Source of the DNA: Bradyrhizobium sp. CCGE-LA001
GTDB taxonomy: Bacteria > Pseudomonadota > Alphaproteobacteria > Rhizobiales > Xanthobacteraceae
Direction: 5' to 3'
DNA length: 64,000 nt
NCBI RefSeq assembly: GCF_000296215.2
Contig: NZ_CP013949.1
Coordinates: forward strand, 1,853,501-1,917,500
The notes beneath the pieces are model-generated. The model was not told the origin of the DNA, ran no database searches, and saw nothing but the letters and a program-made list of their open reading frames with translations. The position numbers were made by a program, and so were the translations under genes. Every line of letters starts with the position of its first letter. Within the stretch, counting starts at the first letter, position 1. Positions 1 to 9,275 of this stretch are shown one piece after another.

Positions 1-1451
1 ACGTGACGCGCATGGGCGCGGCGCTGCGCGAGCAGAACGTCACCTTCGACGTCAACACGGCCGGTGATGCGATATCGGTGCGGCCAAGCCAGACCATGCA
101 GGCTCGGATGCTGCTCGCCGAGAAGGGGCTGCCGACCAGCGCCAATTCCGGCTACGAGCTGTTCGACAAGATCGGCTCGCTCGGCCTGACCTCGTTCATG
201 CAGGAAGTCACCAAGCTGCGGGCGCTGGAAGGCGAGATCGCGCGCACGGTGCAGCTGATGAAGGGCGTCAAGGCGGCCCGGGTTCACATCGTTCTCCCGG
301 TGCGCGGCTCGTTTCGCGCGACCCAGCAGCCGCCATCCGCTTCAGTCGTTCTGCGCACCGATGGTGCGATCGAGGCGCGCACCGCACAATCGATCCGTCA
401 TCTCGTCGCGGCCGCCGTCCCCGGTATGAACCGCGACAAGGTGACGGTGCTGGATGCCGACGGCTCGATGCTGCTTGCGGAGGAGGATGAGGCCAGCGCC
501 GCGCCGACCAAGATGGCGAGCCTGCAGAAGACCGTCGGCGGCATGGTGCAGGAGAACATCCGCAAGGCCTTGACCCCGTATCTGGGCCTGGACAATTTTG
601 AGGTCAGCGTCGCGCCGCAGCTCTCCACCGACAAGCGGCAGATCAACGAGACCGTCTACGATCCCGAGAGCCGCGCCGAGCGCTCGGTGCGGAACGTGCG
701 CGAGAAGGAATCCTCGCAGAACGCGGACCGTTCGACGCCGACCACGGTGCAACAGAACCTTCCGGATCAGCAGGTGAACGCGGGCGGCGGCAAGAATTCG
801 AGCGAGGACAAGACCCGCCGCGAGGACGTCACCAATTTCGAGGTCTCGTCCAAGACCACGACGACGGTGAGCGACGGCTATTCGGTCAAGAAGCTCTTCA
901 TCGCGGTCCTGGTCAACCGCGCCCGTCTCGTCGCCGATCTCGGCGACAAGAGTAACCAGGCCATCGTCGACAGCAAGCTCGCCGAGATCAGCCAGCTCGC
1001 GGCGACGGCGGGCGGGTTGGACAAGCAGCGCGGCGACCAGATTCAGGTCTCGGCGGTCGACTTCATCGAAGGCTCGCGCGAGCTGGCGCCGGTGCCGCCG
1101 ATCACTTTCGTCGAGATGATCAACAAGCAGCTCGGCAGCGTCATCAACGCTGTGACCATTCTCGCCGTTGCCTCGATGCTGGTCTGGTTCGGACTTCGGC
1201 CCGCGGTCAACGGCATTCTCACCCATCGCGCCGAGCAGGAGCAGGCCGAAGCGGCCGAGGTCGCCGAGCTCGAAGCTGCCACGGCGCTGGCGTTGGCCGA
1301 AAGTCAGGACCCCGAGCTCAACCTCGTCGAGGACCTCGAGGGCAAGATGCAGCGAACGCCGCAGAAGCGGCTGGAGCAGATCGTGCGGCTCGATCAAGCG
1401 CAGGCGGCAGCGATCCTTAAGGACTGGATGCGACGCGAGGAGGCGGCATGA
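1..1451 (+). CDS. fliF: FliF, flagellar MS-ring protein (5' end cut by window)
   Basis: FliF forms the MS ring in the inner membrane, which is the base for rotor, rod and export gate. The visible 482 residues carry the ring-building motif region (MQEVTKLRALEGEIARTVQL near fragment residue 65), a long low-complexity periplasmic part, a second membrane span (about residues 380-400) and the FliG-binding tail ending in ILKDWMRREEAA. FliF proteins are usually about 530-560 aa, so the first membrane span and about 50-70 residues lie before base 1. The GTG at base 3 is not the real start. The stop overlaps the next gene by ATGA. Confidence 0.95.
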   Translation, partial: VTRMGAALREQNVTFDVNTAGDAISVRPSQTMQARMLLAEKGLPTSANSGYELFDKIGSLGLTSFMQEVTKLRALEGEIARTVQLMKGVKAARVHIVLPVRGSFRATQQPPSASVVLRTDGAIEARTAQSIRHLVAAAVPGMNRDKVTVLDADGSMLLAEEDEASAAPTKMASLQKTVGGMVQENIRKALTPYLGLDNFEVSVAPQLSTDKRQINETVYDPESRAERSVRNVREKESSQNADRSTPTTVQQNLPDQQVNAGGGKNSSEDKTRREDVTNFEVSSKTTTTVSDGYSVKKLFIAVLVNRARLVADLGDKSNQAIVDSKLAEISQLAATAGGLDKQRGDQIQVSAVDFIEGSRELAPVPPITFVEMINKQLGSVINAVTILAVASMLVWFGLRPAVNGILTHRAEQEQAEAAEVAELEAATALALAESQDPELNLVEDLEGKMQRTPQKRLEQIVRLDQAQAAAILKDWMRREEAA

Positions 1452-2143
1452 ACGCGGCAATCGGAAAACTGCTGACGCAGTTCGACGCGAACGGCCGCGC
1501 CAAGTCGCCGCCGCCCCCTCCGCCCAAGATCCAGGACGTGCTGACAAGGAAGGAGGTCCGGCGCGAGCCGCAAGCCCAGGCGCAACCTCAGCCACAGCCG
1601 CACGCCCCACCGCAGCTTCAGCCGCCGTCGCCCGCACCGGAATCCCCGCTCCCCAATCTTCTCGACGATGCCTATCGGCGCGGCCATGCGGCCGGCGTCG
1701 CGGAAGGCGACGCCAGGCTTGCGGAGGAACGCGTCCGCAGCGCGATCCGGCTCGGCGAGGAGCGCGCGAAATGGTCCGATCAACAGGCGGCCACGATCGT
1801 CAACGGTTTCGAGGCGGCTTGCCGCGAGATCGAGAGCAATATCGCGAGCTCCGTTGCGCGGATCCTGTTGCCCTTCCTCAACGAGGCGGTTCGCGACAAG
1901 GCGATCGGATCGCTGGTCGAACAGATCGCGGCCTTGACCGGGAATTCGCCGATGCCGGTGTTCAAGGTCACCGGCCCGAGCGAGCTATTGGACCTCGTGA
2001 GGGTGCAGCTCGAGAAGTCCCGGCGGACGGGCATCGCTTATGAGGCCGCCGACAGCTTCGAGGTCCGCGCCGTGGCCGACCAGACCGTGATCGAGACGCA
2101 GATCTCGGCCTGGAGCGAACGCCTCAAGGAGGCGCGCCGGTAG
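1448..2143 (+). CDS. fliH: FliH-like flagellar export ATPase regulator
   Basis: A 231-aa protein whose start overlaps the fliF stop by 4 bp. The N-terminal third is rich in Pro and Gln, including a Pro-Gln run around residues 35-60. An acidic helical region follows, with a GHAAGVAEGDARLAEERVR segment typical of FliH stalks, and then a globular C-terminal part. FliH binds the FliI ATPase and links it to the C-ring. The assignment rests on position directly after fliF and on this architecture, as FliH sequences diverge strongly. Confidence 0.75.
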   Translation: MNAAIGKLLTQFDANGRAKSPPPPPPKIQDVLTRKEVRREPQAQAQPQPQPHAPPQLQPPSPAPESPLPNLLDDAYRRGHAAGVAEGDARLAEERVRSAIRLGEERAKWSDQQAATIVNGFEAACREIESNIASSVARILLPFLNEAVRDKAIGSLVEQIAALTGNSPMPVFKVTGPSELLDLVRVQLEKSRRTGIAYEAADSFEVRAVADQTVIETQISAWSERLKEARR

Positions 2144-2149
2144 CCCGCC

Positions 2150-3409
2150 ATGAATGAGGTCAAGCCAGAACTCGTGATCATCCGGCGGAGGAGCGCCTTC
2201 GAGGATGAAAAGCCGCATGGTGGCGTCTGGAAGATCGCGTATGCGGATTTCATGACCGCGATGATGGCGTTCTTCCTGGTGATGTGGCTGCTCAACGCGC
2301 TCAACCAGGACCAGAAGCAGGTGGTTGCGAGCTACTTCAATCCGATCAAGCTCGCGGAGAACGCACCGGCTCCGAAGGGCCTGAAGGATCTCTCCAAGAA
2401 GGAGCCGTCGTCGTTCGAAGGACAGGACGGCAGGCGCAAGCCGGCCGGGCCGAACGAGGAACGGCGTGGCGATTCGCCGACGGCGGAGAAACCGGCCTCC
2501 TACGAGGAGAAGGTCCTGTTCCGCGATCCCTATGCCACGCTTGCTGAGATCGCGAACAGCGCGAACCAGGCCTCGGGCCAGCGGCGCGCCGGCGCGCTGA
2601 CGTCCGCGGAAGAAGACGGCCTCAAGGGCGGCGACGCCTACCGGGATCCCTTCGATCCCGGTTACTGGAAGCTGGCGCCGCAGGCGTCCAAGGACGGGGA
2701 TCGCATCATCGAAAGCGAGCCGCAGGCGCGCCGTGCCAAGGCGGATGATGCCGGTGGAAGCGTGGCGCCGAACGCAGATAGCGCGTCCGCGAGCCCGTCG
2801 CCGCTGTTGCCGCCGGGACCGGCGCCGTCGCAAGCACCGCGCGAGGGCAATGCGCAGGCCGGCGCTCAGGCCAATGCCGCTGCGCAGGCGCGTCCTGGCG
2901 ATACGACGAAGGAGGCCGAACCGCGCGATGCGGCGCAGACGCAGCAGCCGACCGTCAAGCAGCTTCAGTCCGCGATCGCGGATGCGCTGTCAGACATCAA
3001 GGCCGGCGCGGGACCGGCGGCGGAGGTGCGCCAGGTCGAGGAGGGGCTTCTGATCAGCCTGACCGACGATGCGAGCTTCGGCATGTTCGCAGTTGGCTCG
3101 GCCGAGCCGCGGCCCGAGCTCATTCGCGTGATCGACAAGATCGGCCCGCTGCTGACGAGGCGGTCCGGCTTGATCATCGTCCGCGGCCATACCGACAACC
3201 GGCCGTACCGGTCGGAAGCTTACGACAATTGGCGGCTGTCGACCGCGCGGGCGCAGATGGCCTATTACATGCTCGTCCGCGCCGGCGTCGATGCGCAGCG
3301 GATCGAGCACATCGAAGGCTACGCCGACCGGCGGCCGAAGCTGCCGAACGATCCGGCGGCCGCGCAGAATCGCCGGATCGAAATCCTGATCCGGGAGAAG
3401 CGCTCTTGA
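2150..3409 (+). CDS. motB: MotB, flagellar stator protein
   Basis: A 419-aa stator subunit that anchors the proton channel to peptidoglycan. The N-terminal stretch HGGVWKIAYADFMTAMMAFF is the MotB signature. Asp33 in YADFMTA is the expected proton-carrying aspartate, at the start of the only membrane span (about residues 33-53). A long Pro/Ala/Gln-rich linker (about 60-290) leads to a C-terminal OmpA-like peptidoglycan-binding domain (about 299-418) with the GHTDNRPY motif near residue 345. No motA is seen in the window. The stop overlaps the TTG start of motC. Confidence 0.95.
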   Translation: MNEVKPELVIIRRRSAFEDEKPHGGVWKIAYADFMTAMMAFFLVMWLLNALNQDQKQVVASYFNPIKLAENAPAPKGLKDLSKKEPSSFEGQDGRRKPAGPNEERRGDSPTAEKPASYEEKVLFRDPYATLAEIANSANQASGQRRAGALTSAEEDGLKGGDAYRDPFDPGYWKLAPQASKDGDRIIESEPQARRAKADDAGGSVAPNADSASASPSPLLPPGPAPSQAPREGNAQAGAQANAAAQARPGDTTKEAEPRDAAQTQQPTVKQLQSAIADALSDIKAGAGPAAEVRQVEEGLLISLTDDASFGMFAVGSAEPRPELIRVIDKIGPLLTRRSGLIIVRGHTDNRPYRSEAYDNWRLSTARAQMAYYMLVRAGVDAQRIEHIEGYADRRPKLPNDPAAAQNRRIEILIREKRS

Positions 3410-4587
3410 TCAGGCCGTTTCTCCGCGCCGTGCTGTTGCTGCTGCCGCTCGCGGCAGCAAGTGCGTTTGCCGAGCCGACGCCGCCGTCAGGCGAACAGCC
3501 GTATGAGCTGGTGCGCGCGTTGCAAGCCGTGCAGGACGGCATTGCCAACGGCGACACTGCGGCGCACGGCAGCCACATCGCGCTGATCCGGCAGATCGGC
3601 GAGAAATTTCTCGCCGCCGATGCCGGCGTGTGGAGCAGTCCGCAGAACGGTCAGGCCGTCGTTATTTACCTGCTGAGCGGCGGCGCGCCGCAGATCGTCC
3701 GCAAGCTGCCGCGCGACAAGATGACCATCGACGAGCGGCTGTTCAATGGTGCGCTCGCCTATGTCGAGGGTCGCCAGGACGAGGCGCGCGAGCTGCTCAA
3801 GGACGTTAAGCCGCGCGCGCTTCCCTCAGGTCTCGGCGGACAGGTCGCGCTGGTCCAGGGTGCGCTGTTCGCGCGCAGCGAGGCCTCGTTCGCGATCGAA
3901 CGCCTCGACGATGCGCGCCTGCTCCTCCCGGGCACGCTGGTGGAGGAGGCGGCACTGCGGCGCGAGATCCTGCTGGTCGGGCAGGCGGAGGATTTCGACA
4001 AGTTCGAGTTCCTGACGCTGGCCTATATCCGCCATTACCGCAACTCGATCTATGCCGGCGATTTCTGGCAGCGCTTCTCCACGGGCCTGACGCAATCGAG
4101 CCTGGCGTTCGACGAGCGTCGATTTGCCCGGATCACGACGCTGCTGGAGCAGATCGATCGCGCCGGCCGTCTCAAGCTCTATCTCGTGATCGCACGCGCC
4201 GCGATGCTGCGTGGACGGCTGGTCGTGACCCGGCTCGCCAGCGAGCGCGCGCTGACGCTCAGCGCCGATGCGTCGGTGGACCGCGAGCGCGCGCATCTCT
4301 TCCGTGGCACCTCGCGGACGCTCACCGACGAGTATGACGGCGGTCTCGCCGAACTGAAGGCGCTCGATCGGTCGAAACTGCCTGAGCGCGACGTTCCCCT
4401 TCTGAATGCGGCGGTTCAGCTCGCGCTCGACATCCGCAAACCCTTCGCCGCAGGATCAGCAACCACGGCCGACAAGCCTCCGGCAACGCCGGCCCGTCTC
4501 GACCTCGCATCGTCGACCGCGACCGTCGCGCGTGCGCAGAAGCAGTTCGGCGAGCTCGAACGTCTCACCAGGGATCGCCGTCCATGA
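3406..4587 (+). CDS. motC: MotC, periplasmic chemotaxis/motility protein
   Basis: MotC is a Rhizobiales periplasmic motility protein that works with MotB. The best start is a TTG overlapping the motB stop (TTGA). It gives a 393-aa protein opening with a clean signal peptide (LIRPFLRAVLLLLPLAAASAF) and no spare residues; a longer upstream reading would run through motB in another frame. The mature part is largely helical, with the ...AYVEGRQDEARELLKDVKPRALPS segment split between conserved blocks. Position between motB and the fliK/motD gene matches Sinorhizobium and Brucella. The stop overlaps the next gene by ATGA. Confidence 0.9.
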   Translation: MIRPFLRAVLLLLPLAAASAFAEPTPPSGEQPYELVRALQAVQDGIANGDTAAHGSHIALIRQIGEKFLAADAGVWSSPQNGQAVVIYLLSGGAPQIVRKLPRDKMTIDERLFNGALAYVEGRQDEARELLKDVKPRALPSGLGGQVALVQGALFARSEASFAIERLDDARLLLPGTLVEEAALRREILLVGQAEDFDKFEFLTLAYIRHYRNSIYAGDFWQRFSTGLTQSSLAFDERRFARITTLLEQIDRAGRLKLYLVIARAAMLRGRLVVTRLASERALTLSADASVDRERAHLFRGTSRTLTDEYDGGLAELKALDRSKLPERDVPLLNAAVQLALDIRKPFAAGSATTADKPPATPARLDLASSTATVARAQKQFGELERLTRDRRP

Positions 4588-5912
4588 CCAAGCTCAACGG
4601 AACCTCCGGACAGGCTTTCTCGGGCCTCGCCGAAACTCTCAACATGCGCGGGACGTCGCGCTCGGCGAAAGGCGCCGGGGCAAAATCGCAGGCGGACTCG
4701 TCGTTCAACGATTTGCTCCGCAACGTCTCCAATCTGGCGAAGAAGGCGCTCAAGGAGGAGAACGCAGACGCGAGCGTGAAGGCCGCATCGTTGCGGACGC
4801 ATCTGGCGCATCCCACCGAAGAGAGCAAGACAAAGGGCGAGACGGTTCACGAACGGCTCGAGCCAACCGACGAAGCCGGGTCCGGTCGCAAGTCGTCCGG
4901 CCGCAATGTTGATCCACCGTCGGAACGTCCGGCAGACCACAGGGCGGACGTCGCGGACCGCTCCAGCGTTGTTGCGACGGCCGGACAGGAGCTCGCTGCT
5001 GCGCCGGCGGTGAGATCGCAGCTGCTATCGCCGGTGGACGACAGGGCAGAGGCGGCCGTGCGCGACGAACGCTCGTCCACGACCCGGCGCGAAAGCCGGG
5101 CTGCGGATACAGCTAGAATCGACGTGGCCGATTCAGCGCCGTCCGCGGCCGCTCCGACAGGCGCGCGCTCCCAGGCCGTGGCTTCGCAGGCGACCGCAGT
5201 CGCGCCGCTAGGCAGCGATGCCACCTCGAAACCAATGCCGGCGGCATGCGGCTTCGACACCGTCACGGCCAATGTGGAGCGCGCGGTCAAGGCTTCGGCG
5301 CGGGACGCGTTGCCCGAGGCGACCAAGGTCACCGTGCTCCAGCAGGAAACCCATCTGCCGCCGGCGCAGTTCAATGCTCCGCAACAGGTTGCAAGCGCGG
5401 TGGTCGCCGAGCTGAAGGAATCTGCGGCGGCCTCCGCTCTCCCCGATCCCGCGGCGTCGCAGACCAATGCGCCGGACCAGCCGCTCAAGATCCTGACCAT
5501 CAATCTCGAGCCACCGGCGCTGGGCAACGTCACCGTGCGCCTGCGTCTCGTCGGCACCGAAGTGTCCGTCCACCTTGCGGCCGAACGCAAGGATACCAGC
5601 CAGATGCTGGACCAGCAGCGCGATTCGATCCGCGATCTCATGCAGTCGGCGGGCTATGTCGCCGACGTCGCGCCGGTCCAGCACGGCACGCTGGATGGAT
5701 TCCAGAGCGGCTCCGGCCAATCGCAGTCGCAGCTTTCGAGCCAGCAGCAGCCGCCGTCGCAGTCGCAAGGCTCGTTCGGCGGCGCCAGCTCGTCGTCGGG
5801 GCAGTCGGACGGCGAGGCGAAGCAGACCCGGCAGGAGCGCCAGTCCAATCAGGAGACGCGTCATGAGCAGGACGTGGCGCCGCAGATTCGTCGCGGCCCT
5901 GTTTATCTGTAA
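4584..5912 (+). CDS. fliK: FliK (MotD), flagellar hook-length control protein
   Basis: A 442-aa Ala/Ser/Gln-rich protein. The N-terminal two thirds look disordered. The C-terminal globular domain (about residues 300-375) has the FliK pattern LTINLEPPALGNVTVRLRL, followed by a helix containing LDQQRDSIRDLMQSAGY. A Gln/Ser-rich tail follows. In rhizobia the gene after motC was first called motD and later recognised as FliK, the ruler that stops hook growth and switches export to filament substrates. Its 3' end overlaps the next gene by 50 bp. Confidence 0.9.
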   Translation: MTKLNGTSGQAFSGLAETLNMRGTSRSAKGAGAKSQADSSFNDLLRNVSNLAKKALKEENADASVKAASLRTHLAHPTEESKTKGETVHERLEPTDEAGSGRKSSGRNVDPPSERPADHRADVADRSSVVATAGQELAAAPAVRSQLLSPVDDRAEAAVRDERSSTTRRESRAADTARIDVADSAPSAAAPTGARSQAVASQATAVAPLGSDATSKPMPAACGFDTVTANVERAVKASARDALPEATKVTVLQQETHLPPAQFNAPQQVASAVVAELKESAAASALPDPAASQTNAPDQPLKILTINLEPPALGNVTVRLRLVGTEVSVHLAAERKDTSQMLDQQRDSIRDLMQSAGYVADVAPVQHGTLDGFQSGSGQSQSQLSSQQQPPSQSQGSFGGASSSSGQSDGEAKQTRQERQSNQETRHEQDVAPQIRRGPVYL

Positions 5913-6444
5913 CGCAGGCGCCGCGCAGGCGGCAGCCGATGGTGCGCGCCCCTGCGAGCGCGAGATGGCGCGCGCGGCCCGGCAGCACGGGATTCCGCTC
6001 GGCATTCTCTATGCGGTCGGTCTCACCGAGACCGGGCGCCGTGGCGCGCTGCATCCTTACGCGCTCGGCGCCGACGGGCAGACCGTGTTCGCCAAGGACA
6101 TCAACGACGCGATCGCGGCTTTCGAGACGATGCGAAGCAAGGGCATCAAGCTGATCGACCTCGGCTGCATGCAAATCAATCACTATTATCACGGCGACAA
6201 GTTCGCGTCGGTCCGCGCGATGTTCGATCCGGCCCGAAACGTCGAATACGCCGCGCGCTTTTTGAAAGAGCTCAAACAGCGCGAAGGTAGCTGGACCATG
6301 GCGGTCGCCCGCTACAATGCAGGACCGAACAACCAGCCGGCGCAGAAGCGCTACGTCTGTCACATCGTCGCCCATCTCGTTTCGAGCGGCTTCGGCGCGT
6401 GGACGGACAAAGCTCGTTCGTTCTGTCAGCCGAAGACGACGTGA
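5863..6444 (+). CDS. Flagellar-cluster lytic transglycosylase (SLT domain)
   Basis: A 193-aa exported muramidase-like protein. The start ATG at 5863 has AGGAGA upstream and lies inside the fliK 3' end. A short signal peptide (RRRFVAALFICNAGAAQA) precedes the SLT fold: the catalytic Glu is probably in GLTETGRRG (compare the ES motif of Slt family 1), and LIDLGCMQINHYYH and AVARYNAGPNNQPAQ are the later conserved motifs. It likely opens peptidoglycan for the rod. This separate enzyme fits with the FlgJ-like protein at 15239-15718 lacking a muramidase domain. Confidence 0.88.
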   Translation: MSRTWRRRFVAALFICNAGAAQAAADGARPCEREMARAARQHGIPLGILYAVGLTETGRRGALHPYALGADGQTVFAKDINDAIAAFETMRSKGIKLIDLGCMQINHYYHGDKFASVRAMFDPARNVEYAARFLKELKQREGSWTMAVARYNAGPNNQPAQKRYVCHIVAHLVSSGFGAWTDKARSFCQPKTT

Positions 6445-6526
6445 AGTTGTGCATGGTTCCTCACCATCAGCCCCGCGCAAGCAAGAACCCTCATTGTAAC
6501 TCCACCCTACCACAGGAGCCCAATCC

Positions 6527-7759
6527 ATGAGCCTCTACGGCATTATGCGCACCGGCGTTTCCGGAATGTCTGCGCAGTCCAACAAGCTGTCGACGGTCTC
6601 GGACAACATCGCGAACGTCAACACCACGGGCTACAAGCGGGCTTCGACCGAATTCTCCTCGCTGATCCTGAAGAGCGGCTCGGGCAATTACGATTCCGGC
6701 GCGGTCGAGACGACCGTCCGCTACGCCATCAGCGACGCAGGTCATACCCAGTTCACCACGTCGACGACCGACCTCGCCGTCCAGGGCAACGGCTTCTTCG
6801 TGGTATCGAATGCCGACAACACGCAGCAATATCTGACGCGCGCCGGATCGTTCGTGCCGGATAGCCAGGGCAACCTGGTCAACGCCGCCGGCTATTACCT
6901 TCTGGGCCAACCCGGCCTCGTGACCAACTTTTCGCAGAACAGCCTGGCGGGTATGCAGATCGTGAACATCGCCCAGGTCTCGCAAGTGCCGGTGCCATCG
7001 ACGGCGGGCACGCTCACGACCGGCAATCTGGATCCGAAGGCGGCCGTCATCGCCGGTCCGCCCGGCCCGGCGTCCTATTCGTCGAAAAGCTCGATCGTCG
7101 CCTACAACAATATCGGCCAGGCGGTGACGCTCGACGTCTACATGTCCCATACCGCGACGGCTGCGGGTTCGGATACCTGGCAGGTTCAAGTCTATGATTC
7201 GGCGACGGGCACGTCGCTCGCCGCCGCCACCACTTTCACCTTCGACACCACCGCGGCCGGCAGGGGCGCGCTGGCTGGAGCGAGCCCGACGGGCCTCGCC
7301 TTCACCGTCCCGGGCGGCGCGGCGATGACCTTGGACCTGTCGAACATGACCCAGGTCGGAGCCGATTTCAGCTTCAAGGCCACCGTCAATGGCAGCGTTC
7401 CCGCGGCCATCGACAAGGTCGACGTCGACGAGGCCGGCCACGTGACGGCGATCCTCAAGAACGGGCAGCAGCTGACGTTGTACACGATCATGCTTGCCGA
7501 TGTCGCGAGCCCCGACAATCTGACGCCCGAGCCGGGCAACGTCTATTCGACCAACATGAACTCCGGCAACGCGCAGGCCGGCAACGCCGGCACCGGCGGG
7601 CTCGGAACGATCCAGTCCGGTGCGCTGGAAGATTCCAACGTCGATCTCGCGGACGAGCTGACCGGGATGATCGAGGCGCAGCGCGGCTTCACCGCGAACT
7701 CGAAATCGTTCCAGACCGGCGCCGACCTGCTCGACGTCGTCGTCAACCTGAAGCGCTGA
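6527..7759 (+). CDS. flgE: FlgE, flagellar hook protein
   Basis: A 410-aa hook subunit. The N-terminal rod/hook motif MRTGVSGMSAQSNKLSTVSD and the C-terminal heptad region (MIEAQRGFTANSKSFQTGAD) are both present. Between them lies the variable hook domain with TSTTDLAVQGNGFFVVS. The start has ACAGGAG 6-8 bases upstream. It follows an 82-bp gap after the transglycosylase gene, the largest gap so far in the operon and a possible internal promoter site, though no clear box was identified. Confidence 0.96.
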   Translation: MSLYGIMRTGVSGMSAQSNKLSTVSDNIANVNTTGYKRASTEFSSLILKSGSGNYDSGAVETTVRYAISDAGHTQFTTSTTDLAVQGNGFFVVSNADNTQQYLTRAGSFVPDSQGNLVNAAGYYLLGQPGLVTNFSQNSLAGMQIVNIAQVSQVPVPSTAGTLTTGNLDPKAAVIAGPPGPASYSSKSSIVAYNNIGQAVTLDVYMSHTATAAGSDTWQVQVYDSATGTSLAAATTFTFDTTAAGRGALAGASPTGLAFTVPGGAAMTLDLSNMTQVGADFSFKATVNGSVPAAIDKVDVDEAGHVTAILKNGQQLTLYTIMLADVASPDNLTPEPGNVYSTNMNSGNAQAGNAGTGGLGTIQSGALEDSNVDLADELTGMIEAQRGFTANSKSFQTGADLLDVVVNLKR

Positions 7760-7793
7760 ATCCTGAAGCGCCCGTCCCGGGCAAGAGCACATC

Positions 7794-9272
7794 ATGTCCC
7801 TTACCGCCGCTCTCGATTCCGCCCGCGCCTCGCTCATGGCATCGGGCATCCAGTCCTCGACGATCTCGCGCAACATCGCCGGTGCCAGCGCAACCGGCTA
7901 TTCGCGCAAGATCGCGGTGCTGGACAACCTTCCCGGCACCGGCGTCTATGTCGCGGCGATCCAACGCGCCGCGAGCGGCGGCCTGTTCACGAATGTCCTC
8001 ACCGCGACGTCGGCCTCCGCCAAGCAGGGCGTGATCTATGACGGCCTTCAGAAGATCGCGACCGCGACGGTCGACGATCCCGAGCTCGAACAATCGCCGA
8101 CCGCCCAGCTCACCAAGCTGAAGCAGGCGCTCCAGCAATATGCGAACTCAACCGACAATGCGACCCTGGCGCAGGCCGCGGTGACCTCAGCCAAGGACAT
8201 GGCGACCACGCTCAACCAGGCGACCAAGACCGTGCAGTCCGTGCGCGAGGGTGCGGACGCCGACATGGCGACGTCGGTCGCCAACATCAACCAGCTGCTC
8301 GCCCAATTCGACAAGGTCAACACCGCGATCGTGAAGGGGACGATCTCCGGCGACGACGTCACCGATTATCTCGACCAGCGCGACGACATCGTCTCGAGGC
8401 TGTCGCAGGAGGTCGGTGTCTCGATGTCGCTCCGGGCCAATGGCGACGCGGCGCTCTATACCGACAGCGGCGTTGTGCTGTTCGACAAGACGGCGCGAAC
8501 GGTGAGCTTCGCGGCCACCAACGTCTATACGCCCGGCACGACCGGAAACGCGGTGTATATCGACGGCGTCCCCGTCACCGGCGCCAATTCCGTGATGCCG
8601 CTCAAGACGGGCAAGCTCGCCGGTCTCGCCGAGCTGCGCGACAAGGCGACGGTCACGTATCAGAGCCAGCTCGACGAAATCGCGCGCGGCCTGATTGACG
8701 CCTTCAAGGAGAGCGATCAGTCGGCAACCCCGACGCTGGCCGACAGGCCCGGCCTGTTCACCTATCCCGGAGCGCCGGCAATGCCCGCGAGCGCCACCAT
8801 CTCGGTCGGCCTGGCCGGGACGATCAGTGTGGCCGCGTCGGTCGATCCCGCCGTGGGCGGCAACCCCAATCTGCTGCGCGACGGCGCGATCAGCGGCAAC
8901 GCGGCGTTCAACTACAACACGACCGGCAATGCCGGCTTCTCAGCACGGCTCCAGCAGCTCATCAACGAGATGGACGCGCCGCAGCCATTCGCCGCCGCGG
9001 CGCAGGCCAAGCCAAGCGGCAGCGTGATCGAGTTCGCCTCGTCCTCGGCAAGCTGGATCGAAAGCCAGCGCAAGACCGCGGACGACAGCGTCCAGTACCA
9101 GAACACGCTGCTCGACCGCAGCACCGCGGCATTGTCCAACGTCAACGGCGTCAACATGGACGACGAGATGGCGTTGATGCTCCAGGTCGAGCGCACTTAC
9201 TCCGCATCGTCGAAGATCATTTCCACCGTCGACGAGATGCTGCAGAGCCTGCTGGCTGCCGTGGGGAACTAA
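7794..9272 (+). CDS. flgK: FlgK, hook-filament junction protein 1
   Basis: A 492-aa hook-associated protein, exported through the flagellar apparatus. The N-terminal helix includes ASGIQSSTISRNIAGASATG and the C-terminal helix has NGVNMDDEMALMLQVERTYS, both typical of FlgK, where the C-terminus polymerises with the hook/filament junction. It follows flgE by 34 bp and precedes flgL by 3 bp, the usual rhizobial order. The ribosome-binding site is weak. Confidence 0.95.
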   Translation: MSLTAALDSARASLMASGIQSSTISRNIAGASATGYSRKIAVLDNLPGTGVYVAAIQRAASGGLFTNVLTATSASAKQGVIYDGLQKIATATVDDPELEQSPTAQLTKLKQALQQYANSTDNATLAQAAVTSAKDMATTLNQATKTVQSVREGADADMATSVANINQLLAQFDKVNTAIVKGTISGDDVTDYLDQRDDIVSRLSQEVGVSMSLRANGDAALYTDSGVVLFDKTARTVSFAATNVYTPGTTGNAVYIDGVPVTGANSVMPLKTGKLAGLAELRDKATVTYQSQLDEIARGLIDAFKESDQSATPTLADRPGLFTYPGAPAMPASATISVGLAGTISVAASVDPAVGGNPNLLRDGAISGNAAFNYNTTGNAGFSARLQQLINEMDAPQPFAAAAQAKPSGSVIEFASSSASWIESQRKTADDSVQYQNTLLDRSTAALSNVNGVNMDDEMALMLQVERTYSASSKIISTVDEMLQSLLAAVGN

Positions 9273-9275
9273 GTC